From NCBI GenBank assembly GCA_045565285.1, contig JBJLFR010000031.1:1-17591 (forward strand): 17,591 bases of DNA. Direction: 5' to 3'. The stretch is from CACIIZ01 sp045565285. GTDB taxonomy: Bacteria > Pseudomonadota > Alphaproteobacteria > Rhodobacterales > Rhodobacteraceae. A model generated the notes under the pieces. It searched no databases, had not been told where the DNA came from, and was given only the letters and a program-made list of their open reading frames with translations. Positions 7,551-15,372 of the stretch are shown in pieces; within the stretch, counting starts at the first letter, position 1; the number at the start of each line of letters is the position of its first letter. The position numbers and the translations under genes are program-made.

Positions 7551-9104
7551 TTAAATTTTCAAATGTATAGGAAACTTTTTCAATATTTCTTTTCTTAATG
7601 AAGGGCTTAGTTCATCTTTAATTGGTGTAGAAAGCAAATCTGTTTTTCTTTCTTTTGCTTTTGATATAAGATCTGGTTTTCCATTTTCAGCCCACTCTTT
7701 TGGACTAGTTCTATCTCCTAAATTTGGGTATATATATTCTGATTGCATCAAACTTAATGTCTGATTGTGACCTAGATAATGACCTGGACCATTTAAACAA
7801 ATCTCCTTAATTGTTTCAAGACTTAAGCTGGAATCAGAAATTTCAATCCCTTTCACACACCTTAACGCTTGACCCAATAAATCATCTCCAAGAACCATAC
7901 TCTCTAAACAAAACCCCAAAAGTGACGCATGCATTCCTACAGATTCGTATACTAAATTTAAGCCTGCTAATCCTGCCATAACGTTGGATGTTGCCTGCTC
8001 CCACCCAGCCTGCATGTTAGGTAATTTTGAATCAGCTATTCCTGCAGCCGCACCACCTGGAAGATTATAAAATCTATGCATTTGGGCACACCCAGCAGTA
8101 AGTAGTGCTTGCTCACCTGATCCTCCAGACATTGCGCCAGTCCTAAGATCAGAAACAAAAGGCCAAGTTCCAAAAATAGCTGGATAACCTTTTTCTATTG
8201 AATTTACGTAAATTAATCCTGCTAAACATTCAGCTACTGCCTGTACTATTGCTCCCCCAATAGGTGCAGGAGCAGTTGCTCCTGCTTGGCCTGCAGACAA
8301 AAGAAGTATTGGCATTCCAGATTTTATACATTCTTCCATAACTAAACAGCTTTCTGTAGCAAATTTTAAAGGTGGTACAACAAAACAATTTGAATTTGAT
8401 ATGAAAGGTTTTTGAAACCAAGAATTCTTACCACCAGCTAAAATATGAACCATATCCATTATGGGTTTAACATAAGAAGCCTCTGTAAATGAAACACCTA
8501 CATGCTTGCCTGTACCAGCACAACAAGCAAAAACAGTGTTCAAGTCCATTTCAAAATTATCTGCGATATCTCTACAAACCATTGGTCTTTGCAAAAAATG
8601 AATATTGTCTAGATGATCAGATAATTTTGCTGCCGAAAATAAATCTTTTACTGTACTATCTCTATATTCATTGGTTTCTAAATCAACAACATGCACTGCT
8701 GCGCCAGCAGTACCATAATGAACTCTATTTTTTTTTAATAATAGGTTATTACTATTGGATCGGCTATGAAGTACGAAATCTCTGGCCGCAAAAGATAAAG
8801 TATCTTCAACTAAAGATCTTGGAAATCTTAACCTTCCATCTTCTCCTAAAATTGCACCCACAGAGGTCATCGCTTTAACTCCACTTTCAGGAGCATCTGC
8901 AAGACCTATTTCCTCTAGAACTTGAAGAACTGAATTATGAATTCTTAAAATTTCTTCTTGCGTAAGTGGGTTATATGTACCACCTATTAATCCTGGATTT
9001 ACAGGACGTAATTCTTTAGGTAAGGGTGCAGCCCTTAAAGCTTGTCTTGCACTTCTTCCACCCGATCTTCTATTAGTTTCTTTGTTTGGCAAATCAGTTC
9101 TCAT
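7551..9104 (-). CDS. MttB-family methyltransferase, non-pyrrolysine type
   Basis: A 517-residue homologue of trimethylamine methyltransferase MttB. Characterised relatives without pyrrolysine demethylate quaternary amines such as glycine betaine, proline betaine or carnitine, handing the methyl to a corrinoid protein. Seen: a basic RRSGGRSARQALR start, YNPLTQEEILRIH, glycine-rich AGQAGATAPAPIGGAIVQ, TGAMSGGSGEQALL, and GGAAAGIADSKLPNMQAGWEQ, all typical of the family. The frame has no internal TAG, so the pyrrolysine of archaeal MttB is absent. It is the last gene of the flavoprotein-flavoprotein-mttB block: the upstream stop is 3 nt away and there is no Shine-Dalgarno, so translation probably depends on reinitiation. 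The neighbours (two dimethylglycine/sarcosine-dehydrogenase-like enzymes) point to betaine demethylation. The exact substrate and methyl acceptor are inferred, not shown. Confidence 0.9.
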   Translation of the reverse strand: MRTDLPNKETNRRSGGRSARQALRAAPLPKELRPVNPGLIGGTYNPLTQEEILRIHNSVLQVLEEIGLADAPESGVKAMTSVGAILGEDGRLRFPRSLVEDTLSFAARDFVLHSRSNSNNLLLKKNRVHYGTAGAAVHVVDLETNEYRDSTVKDLFSAAKLSDHLDNIHFLQRPMVCRDIADNFEMDLNTVFACCAGTGKHVGVSFTEASYVKPIMDMVHILAGGKNSWFQKPFISNSNCFVVPPLKFATESCLVMEECIKSGMPILLLSAGQAGATAPAPIGGAIVQAVAECLAGLIYVNSIEKGYPAIFGTWPFVSDLRTGAMSGGSGEQALLTAGCAQMHRFYNLPGGAAAGIADSKLPNMQAGWEQATSNVMAGLAGLNLVYESVGMHASLLGFCLESMVLGDDLLGQALRCVKGIEISDSSLSLETIKEICLNGPGHYLGHNQTLSLMQSEYIYPNLGDRTSPKEWAENGKPDLISKAKERKTDLLSTPIKDELSPSLRKEILKKFPIHLKI

Positions 9105-9107
9105 ATG

Positions 9108-11552
9108 TCACATTCTTACTCTTTCAGATTTAGGATCATACATAGGTGTTAAACTCGTTTTGGTAGTTATAATTTCTCCAGCTACATCGATTTCATATTC
9201 AAAAGATAAAATTTCCTCATCTGACAAATCTTTAGAATCTACATATCCCAAACCAATACATCCACCTAATGTATGACCAAAATTGCCTGAGGTTAAATAT
9301 CCAACAATTTTATTTTCCCTTATTATTGGTTCATTATGATAAATCATTTTAGTAGGATCATTTAATCTAAATTGTAACATTTTTTTACTTGAACCAACTT
9401 TTCTTTTATTAAGGATTGCATCCTTCCCTTTAAAATATGTTTTTGACAAGTCTGCCGTGAAAGAAAGACCAGCATCAACAACATGATCTTCATCTGTGAT
9501 ATCATGGCCAAAATGTCTATAAGCTTTTTCAAGTCTACAGCTATCTAAAGCATGAATGCCACACAAATTAAAATTAAACTCCTCTTGGAATTTAAATATT
9601 TCTTCAAAAATATGCGCGCACTGGTCAGAACTAATATAAATTTCCCAACCAAGTTCACCTACATAACTTACTCGATGTGCCCTAGCTAAACCTGATCCAA
9701 TTTCTATATTTTTCCAAGTGCCAAATTGGTGAGATGAATTACTAAAGTCATTAGGAGATACGCATTCTAGTAGTTTCCTTGAGTTAGGTCCCATTATAGA
9801 AAGCACCCCTTCTGCAGAGCTTGTATCTAAAATAACAACCTCATTGGAATTGTTTTCCCTATTTAAATAAGATAAATCTCTTTGCAAAGTTGCGCATGGA
9901 ACAACTAATAAAAAAGATTTTTTACCCAAACGTGACACCGTTAAGTCACTTTCAATCCCACCTTTAGAGTTAAGCATTTGTGTATAAACTATTTTGCCAA
10001 TTTGAATATTCATTTGAGCAGTACAAATTTTTTGTAAAAAATCTAAGGCACCTTCTCCCTCTACTCTTATTTTACCAAAAGATGACATATCAAAAATACC
10101 AATATTTTGTCTCACTGCTAGATGTTCTTTTTTTTGATTTTCAAACCAGTTTTGTTTTCCCCATGAATATTCATATTCTGGTTTTTGATTGTGATTTGTA
10201 AACCAATTTGCTCTTTCATAACCTGCCACTTCTCCAAAAACTGCACCAAGATCTTTTAGGTAGTTATGGAAAGGAGAACGTCTAATATTTCGACTTGTTT
10301 TAGGCTGAAGGTACGGAAAATGATCAGCATATAATAGACCTAAACTTTCCGTCACCCTATCTTTTAAGTATTTACGATTAATTTGAAAAGGTTCTGCTCT
10401 TCTTAAATCAACTTCCCAAAGATCAAAAGGTGGGGAAGCATCATTTATCCATTTGGCTAAAGCCATTCCGGCTCCTCCAGAAGAAATTATACCTATTGAA
10501 TTATAACCTGCAGCAACCCAGTAACCTTTACAAGTATTTGCTTCTCCCAAATAATATCTGTTATCTGGAGTAAAACTTTCTGGACCGTTAAAAAAAGTCC
10601 TTATCCCTACTTTATTTAATATTGGCATTCTCTTTAACCCAAGAGAAAGTATAGGTTCAAAATGATCTATATCTTCAGGAAGTTGATCAAAACAAAAGTC
10701 TTCTGGTATACCTTCCATTCCCCATGCTTTTGCTTTGTTTTCAAATGCACCAAGCATCATCTTTCCCGCATCTTCTTTATAATAAGCACATTCATCTGGT
10801 ACTCTAAGTACTGGTAGTTGATGAAGATTATCAATTGGTTCAGTAACAATATAAAAATGTTCACATGCATGTAATGGGATATTTACGCCACTTTTTAATC
10901 CTAATTCTCTTGCCCACATTCCACAACAATTAACAACTACATCTGAAAAAATAGTTCCAGTTTCTCCATTTTCCAAAGAGAACTGAACTCCTTTTGCTTT
11001 ATCATCATTAATAATTACATCATCAACTTTAATGTTTTCAAAAATTTGCACATCCATGTTTCTTGCTCCCTTTGCTAATGCATGGGCAATATTAGCAGGA
11101 TCTGCTTGACCATCTTTTGGTAAAAAAACACCAGAAATTATATCTTCAGTATTCAATATAGGATATTTTTCTTTAATCTCTAATGGATCTATTTCGTGAA
11201 CTTCTACATCAAATGCCCTAGCTAATGCAGCTTGTCTTTTTAATTCCTCTTTTCTACTTTCAGTTAGAGCAACAGTAATTGAACCAGTTTGTCTCATTCC
11301 AGTTTCAATACCAGTTTCAGTTGCAAGATTGATATAAAGATCAGCAGAGTATTTTGCTAATCTTGTCATATTTTGCGAATTTCTTAATTGCCCAATTAAA
11401 CCAGCAGCATGCCAAGTTGTACCAGATGTAAGTTTTTTTCTTTCGAGAAGGATTATATCTTTCCAGCCTAACTTTGCTAAATGATAGGCTACAGAACAAC
11501 CAGATACCCCGCCTCCAATTATTATTGCACTAGCTTTTTTGGGGATGTTCAT
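9108..11552 (-). CDS. Dimethylglycine/sarcosine dehydrogenase-like flavoprotein with GcvT domain (copy 2)
   Basis: An 814-residue two-domain enzyme that would oxidise an N-methyl group and pass the one-carbon unit to tetrahydrofolate. The N-terminal FAD-dependent (DAO) domain has IIIGGGVSG at 10-18 and TTWHAAG with H48, the position where dimethylglycine and sarcosine dehydrogenases bind FAD covalently. GYERANWF marks the junction, followed from about residue 430 by the GcvT folate domain (MLNSKGGIESDLTV, with D536 at the place of the GcvT catalytic Asp; VGELGWEI) and a GcvT C-terminal barrel (GYLTSGNFGHTLGG). Length matches the mitochondrial dehydrogenases without their targeting peptide. 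The ATG overlaps the stop of the upstream paralogue as ATGA. Whether it acts on dimethylglycine, sarcosine or another secondary/tertiary amine cannot be fixed from sequence. There are no haem or Fe-S motifs. Confidence 0.9.
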   Translation of the reverse strand: MNIPKKASAIIIGGGVSGCSVAYHLAKLGWKDIILLERKKLTSGTTWHAAGLIGQLRNSQNMTRLAKYSADLYINLATETGIETGMRQTGSITVALTESRKEELKRQAALARAFDVEVHEIDPLEIKEKYPILNTEDIISGVFLPKDGQADPANIAHALAKGARNMDVQIFENIKVDDVIINDDKAKGVQFSLENGETGTIFSDVVVNCCGMWARELGLKSGVNIPLHACEHFYIVTEPIDNLHQLPVLRVPDECAYYKEDAGKMMLGAFENKAKAWGMEGIPEDFCFDQLPEDIDHFEPILSLGLKRMPILNKVGIRTFFNGPESFTPDNRYYLGEANTCKGYWVAAGYNSIGIISSGGAGMALAKWINDASPPFDLWEVDLRRAEPFQINRKYLKDRVTESLGLLYADHFPYLQPKTSRNIRRSPFHNYLKDLGAVFGEVAGYERANWFTNHNQKPEYEYSWGKQNWFENQKKEHLAVRQNIGIFDMSSFGKIRVEGEGALDFLQKICTAQMNIQIGKIVYTQMLNSKGGIESDLTVSRLGKKSFLLVVPCATLQRDLSYLNRENNSNEVVILDTSSAEGVLSIMGPNSRKLLECVSPNDFSNSSHQFGTWKNIEIGSGLARAHRVSYVGELGWEIYISSDQCAHIFEEIFKFQEEFNFNLCGIHALDSCRLEKAYRHFGHDITDEDHVVDAGLSFTADLSKTYFKGKDAILNKRKVGSSKKMLQFRLNDPTKMIYHNEPIIRENKIVGYLTSGNFGHTLGGCIGLGYVDSKDLSDEEILSFEYEIDVAGEIITTKTSLTPMYDPKSERVRM

Positions 11553-13999
11553 ATTTTTAAAGCTTCATTTTGTGGATCCCATAAGGGACCTGAATTTTGA
11601 ATAATAGCAGGATAAGTATTTCCGAATATATCTACAGAAACGTTCTGACCTGAAATAGCTAAATCAGTTTTCACCATCCCAAGAGCTATTGAAGCATTTA
11701 CACGATGCCCATAAGCTCCACTAGTGACTTCACCTACAATTTGGCCATCATGCCATATAGTTGACATATAGGGTGCGTCACATTCATTTTCTTTGATTAT
11801 CATAGTGACAAATTTTTTCACTGAACCACGCTGTTTTTCAGCTAACAAAGATTGCTTCCCAGGGAAATCTTCCTTTTTATCAAATCTTATAAATCTTTCT
11901 AATCCACTTTCTAAAAGGGTGTAATCTGTAGAAAGATCCCCTTTCCATGCTCTATATCCCTTTTCAACTCTAAGACTATCTAAAGCATACATCCCAAAAG
12001 GTATTGCTCCTTCTTCTAAAACTTTATCATAGATAAAAGAAATATCTTCCGTCTTAGCATGAATTTCCCAGCCCAATTCTCCTGCATAACTTACTCTGGC
12101 TAATAAAATTTGTTTATTTTGAATTACTGCATTTTGCAACGATAACCAAGGCAAAGCTAAATCAGCATTTGAAATCCTACTCATCAAAGCTCTTGAATTA
12201 GGACCAGTTACTATTAAACATGTCCAACTATTTGTTATATCTGAAACTTTAACATTTTGATTTTTCTTGATACCAGATTTTAATATTTCGCAATCATGCC
12301 ATTGGGCAGCTCCTGCGGTTATTAAAGTAAATTTGTTTATTTCATGACGCATAACTGACATTTCTGTTAAAACACGACCGCGTTCATCAGGAAAGTAGGC
12401 CAAGTTCATTCGTCCTATTGATGGTAAGTTGCCTGAAATTTTACCCAATAAAAATTCTGATGCACCAAGTCCCTCAACTTTAAATCTTGAAAAACCTGGT
12501 AAATCTAAGACACCTACATTTCCATTTACTGATAAACATTCCTCTTTAACTCTAGCAAACCATGGGCCTTCTCTATTCCAAGTTTGAGTAGATTTTTCAG
12601 AAGTTTCATCTCCATTTTTAGCAAACCAATTTGCACGCTCCCAACCATTATATGCACCCATTTGCCCTCCATTTTTAATAATAACTTGGTGAATTGGTGA
12701 TAGTTTTTTATCTCTACCAGCAGTCCAAAAATGAAAAGGGAAGTGCATTGCATATTCATGACCATAGACCTCAGCAGCTTTAGCAACACAATAATCTTTA
12801 TCTGTAAAATCAGTAAACCTTCTTGGATCGCAAGACCACATATCCCATTCTGTATACCCTTCAGCAATCCATTCAGATAAAACCTTTCCTGCGCCTCCAC
12901 CCTGTGCAATTCCAAAGGTAAAAACACATGCCTCATAAACATTTTTGAGACCTGGAGAAGGTCCTATTAGTGGATTACCATCAGGAGTATATGGTATCGG
13001 CCCATTTATAACTTTTGAAATTCCAGCCTTTCCCAAGATGGGAACACGCCTCATGGCATCTTCTACATACCACTCTAAGCGTTCTAGATCGTCGGGATAT
13101 AATTGGAAACTAAAATCATCAGGCATTGGATCGTCTTTACTTTGCCAATGAACTTTACAATTTCTTTCATATGGACCTAAGTTAAGACCATTTTTTTCTT
13201 GCCTCAAATAATAGCTGCTATCTACATCCCTAAGCAAAGGAAGTTTTGTATCAATTTTTTCTGATCTTTCTACTAATTCTGGTATTTGTTCAGTCAATAA
13301 ATATTGATGACTCATTACAGCCATTGGTAATGATCTTCCACCAAATGGAAGAAACCAATCACTTACTCTTTTGGCATAATAACCTGCGGCATTAACTATT
13401 ATCTCACATTCAATATTTCCTTTATCCGTCTCAACTATCCAGTTTTTTTTGTTCTTTGATATCCCCGTAGCAGAACAAAAACGTACTATATTTGCTCCCA
13501 TATCACGTGAACCTTTGGCAAGTGCTTGAGTAAGTTGAGCTGGATCAATATCACCATCGTTTGGATCAAAAAGTGCACCTTTTAAATCATGTATTTCTAT
13601 AAATGGATATTTAGATTTTAATTCAGATAATCCAATAACATCAATATCCATACCTTGATAAATACCCATTCCTTTTGCTCTTTGAAACTCCATCATTCTT
13701 TCTTCTGAATGTGCCAGCCTAACTGAACCTGTAACATGGTAATTCATTGGATAACCAACTGCTGTCGAGAGGCCTCTATAAAACTCAGTTGAATATCTTT
13801 GCATATTCATAATTGCCCAAGAAGAAGAAAATGTTGGTACATTACCTGCAGCATGCCAAGTACTACCAGCAGTAAGCTCATTTTTTTCAATAAGCAAAAG
13901 ATCTGATAATCCGCATTTTGCCAAATGGTATAGACAAGAGACACCAACCACACCACCACCAATAACAACAACTTTTGAATACTTTGGTAACCCTGACAT
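11549..13999 (-). CDS. Dimethylglycine/sarcosine dehydrogenase-like flavoprotein with GcvT domain (copy 1)
   Basis: An 816-residue paralogue of the downstream enzyme with the same architecture: FAD fold VVIGGGVVG (11-19), STWHAAG with the presumed flavinylated H49, GWERANWF at the domain junction, then a GcvT domain and C-terminal barrel (GEVTSGAYGHRVNAS). The sequence has diverged strongly from copy 2, so it is not a recent duplicate and the two probably act on different substrates or steps. In the folate domain, GRVLTEMSV has Glu546 where copy 2 and GcvT proteins have the catalytic Asp. The frame opens at an ATG at 14011, but I chose the ATG at 13999 because a GGGGGG run lies 4 nt before it. 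A 101-bp gap separates it from the glutaryl-CoA dehydrogenase gene, so it may have its own promoter. An ATGA overlap couples it to copy 2. Confidence 0.9.
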   Translation of the reverse strand: MSGLPKYSKVVVIGGGVVGVSCLYHLAKCGLSDLLLIEKNELTAGSTWHAAGNVPTFSSSWAIMNMQRYSTEFYRGLSTAVGYPMNYHVTGSVRLAHSEERMMEFQRAKGMGIYQGMDIDVIGLSELKSKYPFIEIHDLKGALFDPNDGDIDPAQLTQALAKGSRDMGANIVRFCSATGISKNKKNWIVETDKGNIECEIIVNAAGYYAKRVSDWFLPFGGRSLPMAVMSHQYLLTEQIPELVERSEKIDTKLPLLRDVDSSYYLRQEKNGLNLGPYERNCKVHWQSKDDPMPDDFSFQLYPDDLERLEWYVEDAMRRVPILGKAGISKVINGPIPYTPDGNPLIGPSPGLKNVYEACVFTFGIAQGGGAGKVLSEWIAEGYTEWDMWSCDPRRFTDFTDKDYCVAKAAEVYGHEYAMHFPFHFWTAGRDKKLSPIHQVIIKNGGQMGAYNGWERANWFAKNGDETSEKSTQTWNREGPWFARVKEECLSVNGNVGVLDLPGFSRFKVEGLGASEFLLGKISGNLPSIGRMNLAYFPDERGRVLTEMSVMRHEINKFTLITAGAAQWHDCEILKSGIKKNQNVKVSDITNSWTCLIVTGPNSRALMSRISNADLALPWLSLQNAVIQNKQILLARVSYAGELGWEIHAKTEDISFIYDKVLEEGAIPFGMYALDSLRVEKGYRAWKGDLSTDYTLLESGLERFIRFDKKEDFPGKQSLLAEKQRGSVKKFVTMIIKENECDAPYMSTIWHDGQIVGEVTSGAYGHRVNASIALGMVKTDLAISGQNVSVDIFGNTYPAIIQNSGPLWDPQNEALKI

Positions 14000-14003
14000 T
14001 ATG

Positions 14004-14009
14004 CCCCCC
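14004..14009 (-). promoter_or_regulatory. G-rich Shine-Dalgarno-like run before flavoprotein copy 1
   Basis: Six G residues on the minus strand lie 4 nt before the ATG at 13999. They make this start more likely than the ATG at 14011, which has no purine-rich leader. The spacing is slightly short, so the choice is not certain. Confidence 0.5.
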
Positions 14010-14032
14010 ATTAGCAGAGTAAATAAAAAACA

Positions 14033-14062
14033 TTTATAGTTATTTATTTTAACTTTAAAGTT
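14033..14062 (-). promoter_or_regulatory. Candidate promoter/operator of the demethylation operon
   Basis: In the gap between the glutaryl-CoA dehydrogenase and flavoprotein genes, the minus strand has TATAAA (14038-14033) as a possible -10, and a perfect 12-bp palindrome AACTTTAAAGTT (14051-14062) where a -35 or regulator site would be. No TTGACA-like -35 is seen, which fits activator-dependent control, but AT-rich palindromes arise easily by chance. Confidence 0.3.
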
Positions 14063-14100
14063 TAATTATTTCAAAACAAAAAATGAAATAAATTTAAATT

Positions 14101-15324
14101 TTAAAAGAAAGCCTGAAGACCTGTCTGAGCTCTTCCTAGAATAAGGGCATGAATATCGTGAGTGCCTTCATAAGTATTTACTGTTTCTAAATTTATAAGA
14201 TGCCTCATAACTCCATATGAAATATCAATACCATTACCACCTAACATATCCCTTGACAATCTAGCTACATCTAAAGCTTTTCCACAGTTATTTCTTTTTA
14301 GTAAGCTGATAGATTCAGGACTTGCATTACCATCATCCATTAACTCCCCTAAAGAGTATACTGAATGTAACCCAAGAGTAATTTCAGTTTGCATATCTAC
14401 CAATTTTTTTTGATAAAGTTGGTTTTGTGCAAGTGGTCTTTTGAATTGAAAGCGATCCAAACCATATTGTCTAGCAACATGCCAACAAAACTCAGCTGCT
14501 CCTAATACTCCCCAAGAAATTCCATATCTCGCTCTATTTAGACACCCAAAAGGTCCTTTTAAACCTTCAACGTTTGGTAAAATTGCATTCTCATCAACAA
14601 ATACGTTATCCATTACAATTTTTCCAGTGATGGAAACCTTTAAACTTAATTTACCATCAATAGTAGGTGCAGACAAACCTGGTGTATTTTTTTCAAGGAT
14701 AAACCCTTTAATTTTTCCCTTGTGAGCATTGGATTTTGCCCAAATAATGAAAACATCTGCTATCGGACTATTGGAAATCCAGGATTTTTCTCCAGAAATT
14801 CTATAGCCACCAGAAACTTTTTCAGCCTTTGTTGACATGCTACCAGGATCAGAACCAGCATTAGATTCGGTTAAACCAAAACATCCTACCAAACTACCAG
14901 AGGCTAGTTTTTCTAAATATTTTTCTTTTTGTTCTTCTGACCCATAAGCAAATATAGGATACATAACTAAACTTGATTGAACTGACATCATAGATCGATA
15001 CCCAGAATCAACCCTTTCTATTTCTCTAGCTATTAAACCATATGAAATATAATTAGCTCCTATTCCACCATATGGTTCTGGAATTGTTGAGCCTAACAAA
15101 CCCATCTCTCCCATTGATCTAATAATATCTCGATCTACTTCTTCTGTTTGAAAAGCTTTTTCTACTCTTGGCAAAAGTTTTTTCTCTGCAAATTCTCTTA
15201 CTGACTTTACCAACAATCTTTCGCTGTCAGATAGTTTACTGTCCAAAAGAAGTGGGTCTTGCCAATCAAATTTATTCAATTCGGGCAAATCTTTTTTTTC
15301 TAAGGTGCTTACAATATCTTTCAT
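14101..15324 (-). CDS. gcdH: Glutaryl-CoA dehydrogenase
   Basis: A 407-residue acyl-CoA dehydrogenase that oxidatively decarboxylates glutaryl-CoA to crotonyl-CoA using FAD, in lysine/tryptophan/glutarate catabolism. The match to human GCDH is very close by memory: FDWQDPLLL near the N-terminus, ERVDSGYRSMMSVQSSLVM (with the family Arg that binds the gamma-carboxylate), GCFGLTESNAGSDPGSM, PFGCLNRARYGISWGVLGA, SLLKRNNCGKALD, and NTYEGTHDIHALILGRAQTG with the catalytic base E386. These segments separate it from other acyl-CoA dehydrogenases. The frame can be extended seven codons to a TTG at 15345, but I chose the ATG at 15324 because GGAG lies 6 nt upstream. It follows pta by 48 bp and may be cotranscribed, although two TATAAT elements lie in that gap. 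Confidence 0.96.
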   Translation of the reverse strand: MKDIVSTLEKKDLPELNKFDWQDPLLLDSKLSDSERLLVKSVREFAEKKLLPRVEKAFQTEEVDRDIIRSMGEMGLLGSTIPEPYGGIGANYISYGLIAREIERVDSGYRSMMSVQSSLVMYPIFAYGSEEQKEKYLEKLASGSLVGCFGLTESNAGSDPGSMSTKAEKVSGGYRISGEKSWISNSPIADVFIIWAKSNAHKGKIKGFILEKNTPGLSAPTIDGKLSLKVSITGKIVMDNVFVDENAILPNVEGLKGPFGCLNRARYGISWGVLGAAEFCWHVARQYGLDRFQFKRPLAQNQLYQKKLVDMQTEITLGLHSVYSLGELMDDGNASPESISLLKRNNCGKALDVARLSRDMLGGNGIDISYGVMRHLINLETVNTYEGTHDIHALILGRAQTGLQAFF

Positions 15325-15330
15325 AAATTT

Positions 15331-15334
15331 CTCC
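15331..15334 (-). promoter_or_regulatory. Ribosome binding site deciding the gcdH start
   Basis: GGAG on the minus strand, 6 nt before the ATG at 15324, selects this start over the in-frame TTG at 15345. Confidence 0.7.
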
Positions 15335-15344
15335 AGAAGGCACA

Positions 15345-15356
15345 ATTATAATTATA
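15345..15356 (-). promoter_or_regulatory. Tandem -10-like elements before gcdH
   Basis: The minus strand reads TATAATTATAAT between the pta stop and gcdH, about 20-30 nt before the gcdH ATG. This would allow gcdH transcription independent of pta. No clear -35 is seen; it would fall inside the 3' end of pta. Confidence 0.35.
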
Positions 15357-15372
15357 TAGTTATATATATTTT

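Noticed and set aside
7544..7560. Possible bidirectional terminator between the convergent permease and mttB genes
   Set aside because: The A/T-only near-palindrome GAAATTTTAAATTTTC is imperfect, has no G-C stem, and overlaps the mttB stop, so it does not support a terminator call.
12526..12942. 138-codon ORF in another minus-strand frame within flavoprotein copy 1
   Set aside because: The host frame is strongly conserved across this stretch (GcvT and FAD domain motifs), and the alternative product is repetitive Leu/Lys/Gly with no recognisable domain: a frame shadow.
15325..15345. Seven-codon TTG-started extension of gcdH
   Set aside because: It would place the Shine-Dalgarno inside the coding sequence, and the family N-terminus begins after the ATG at 15324.
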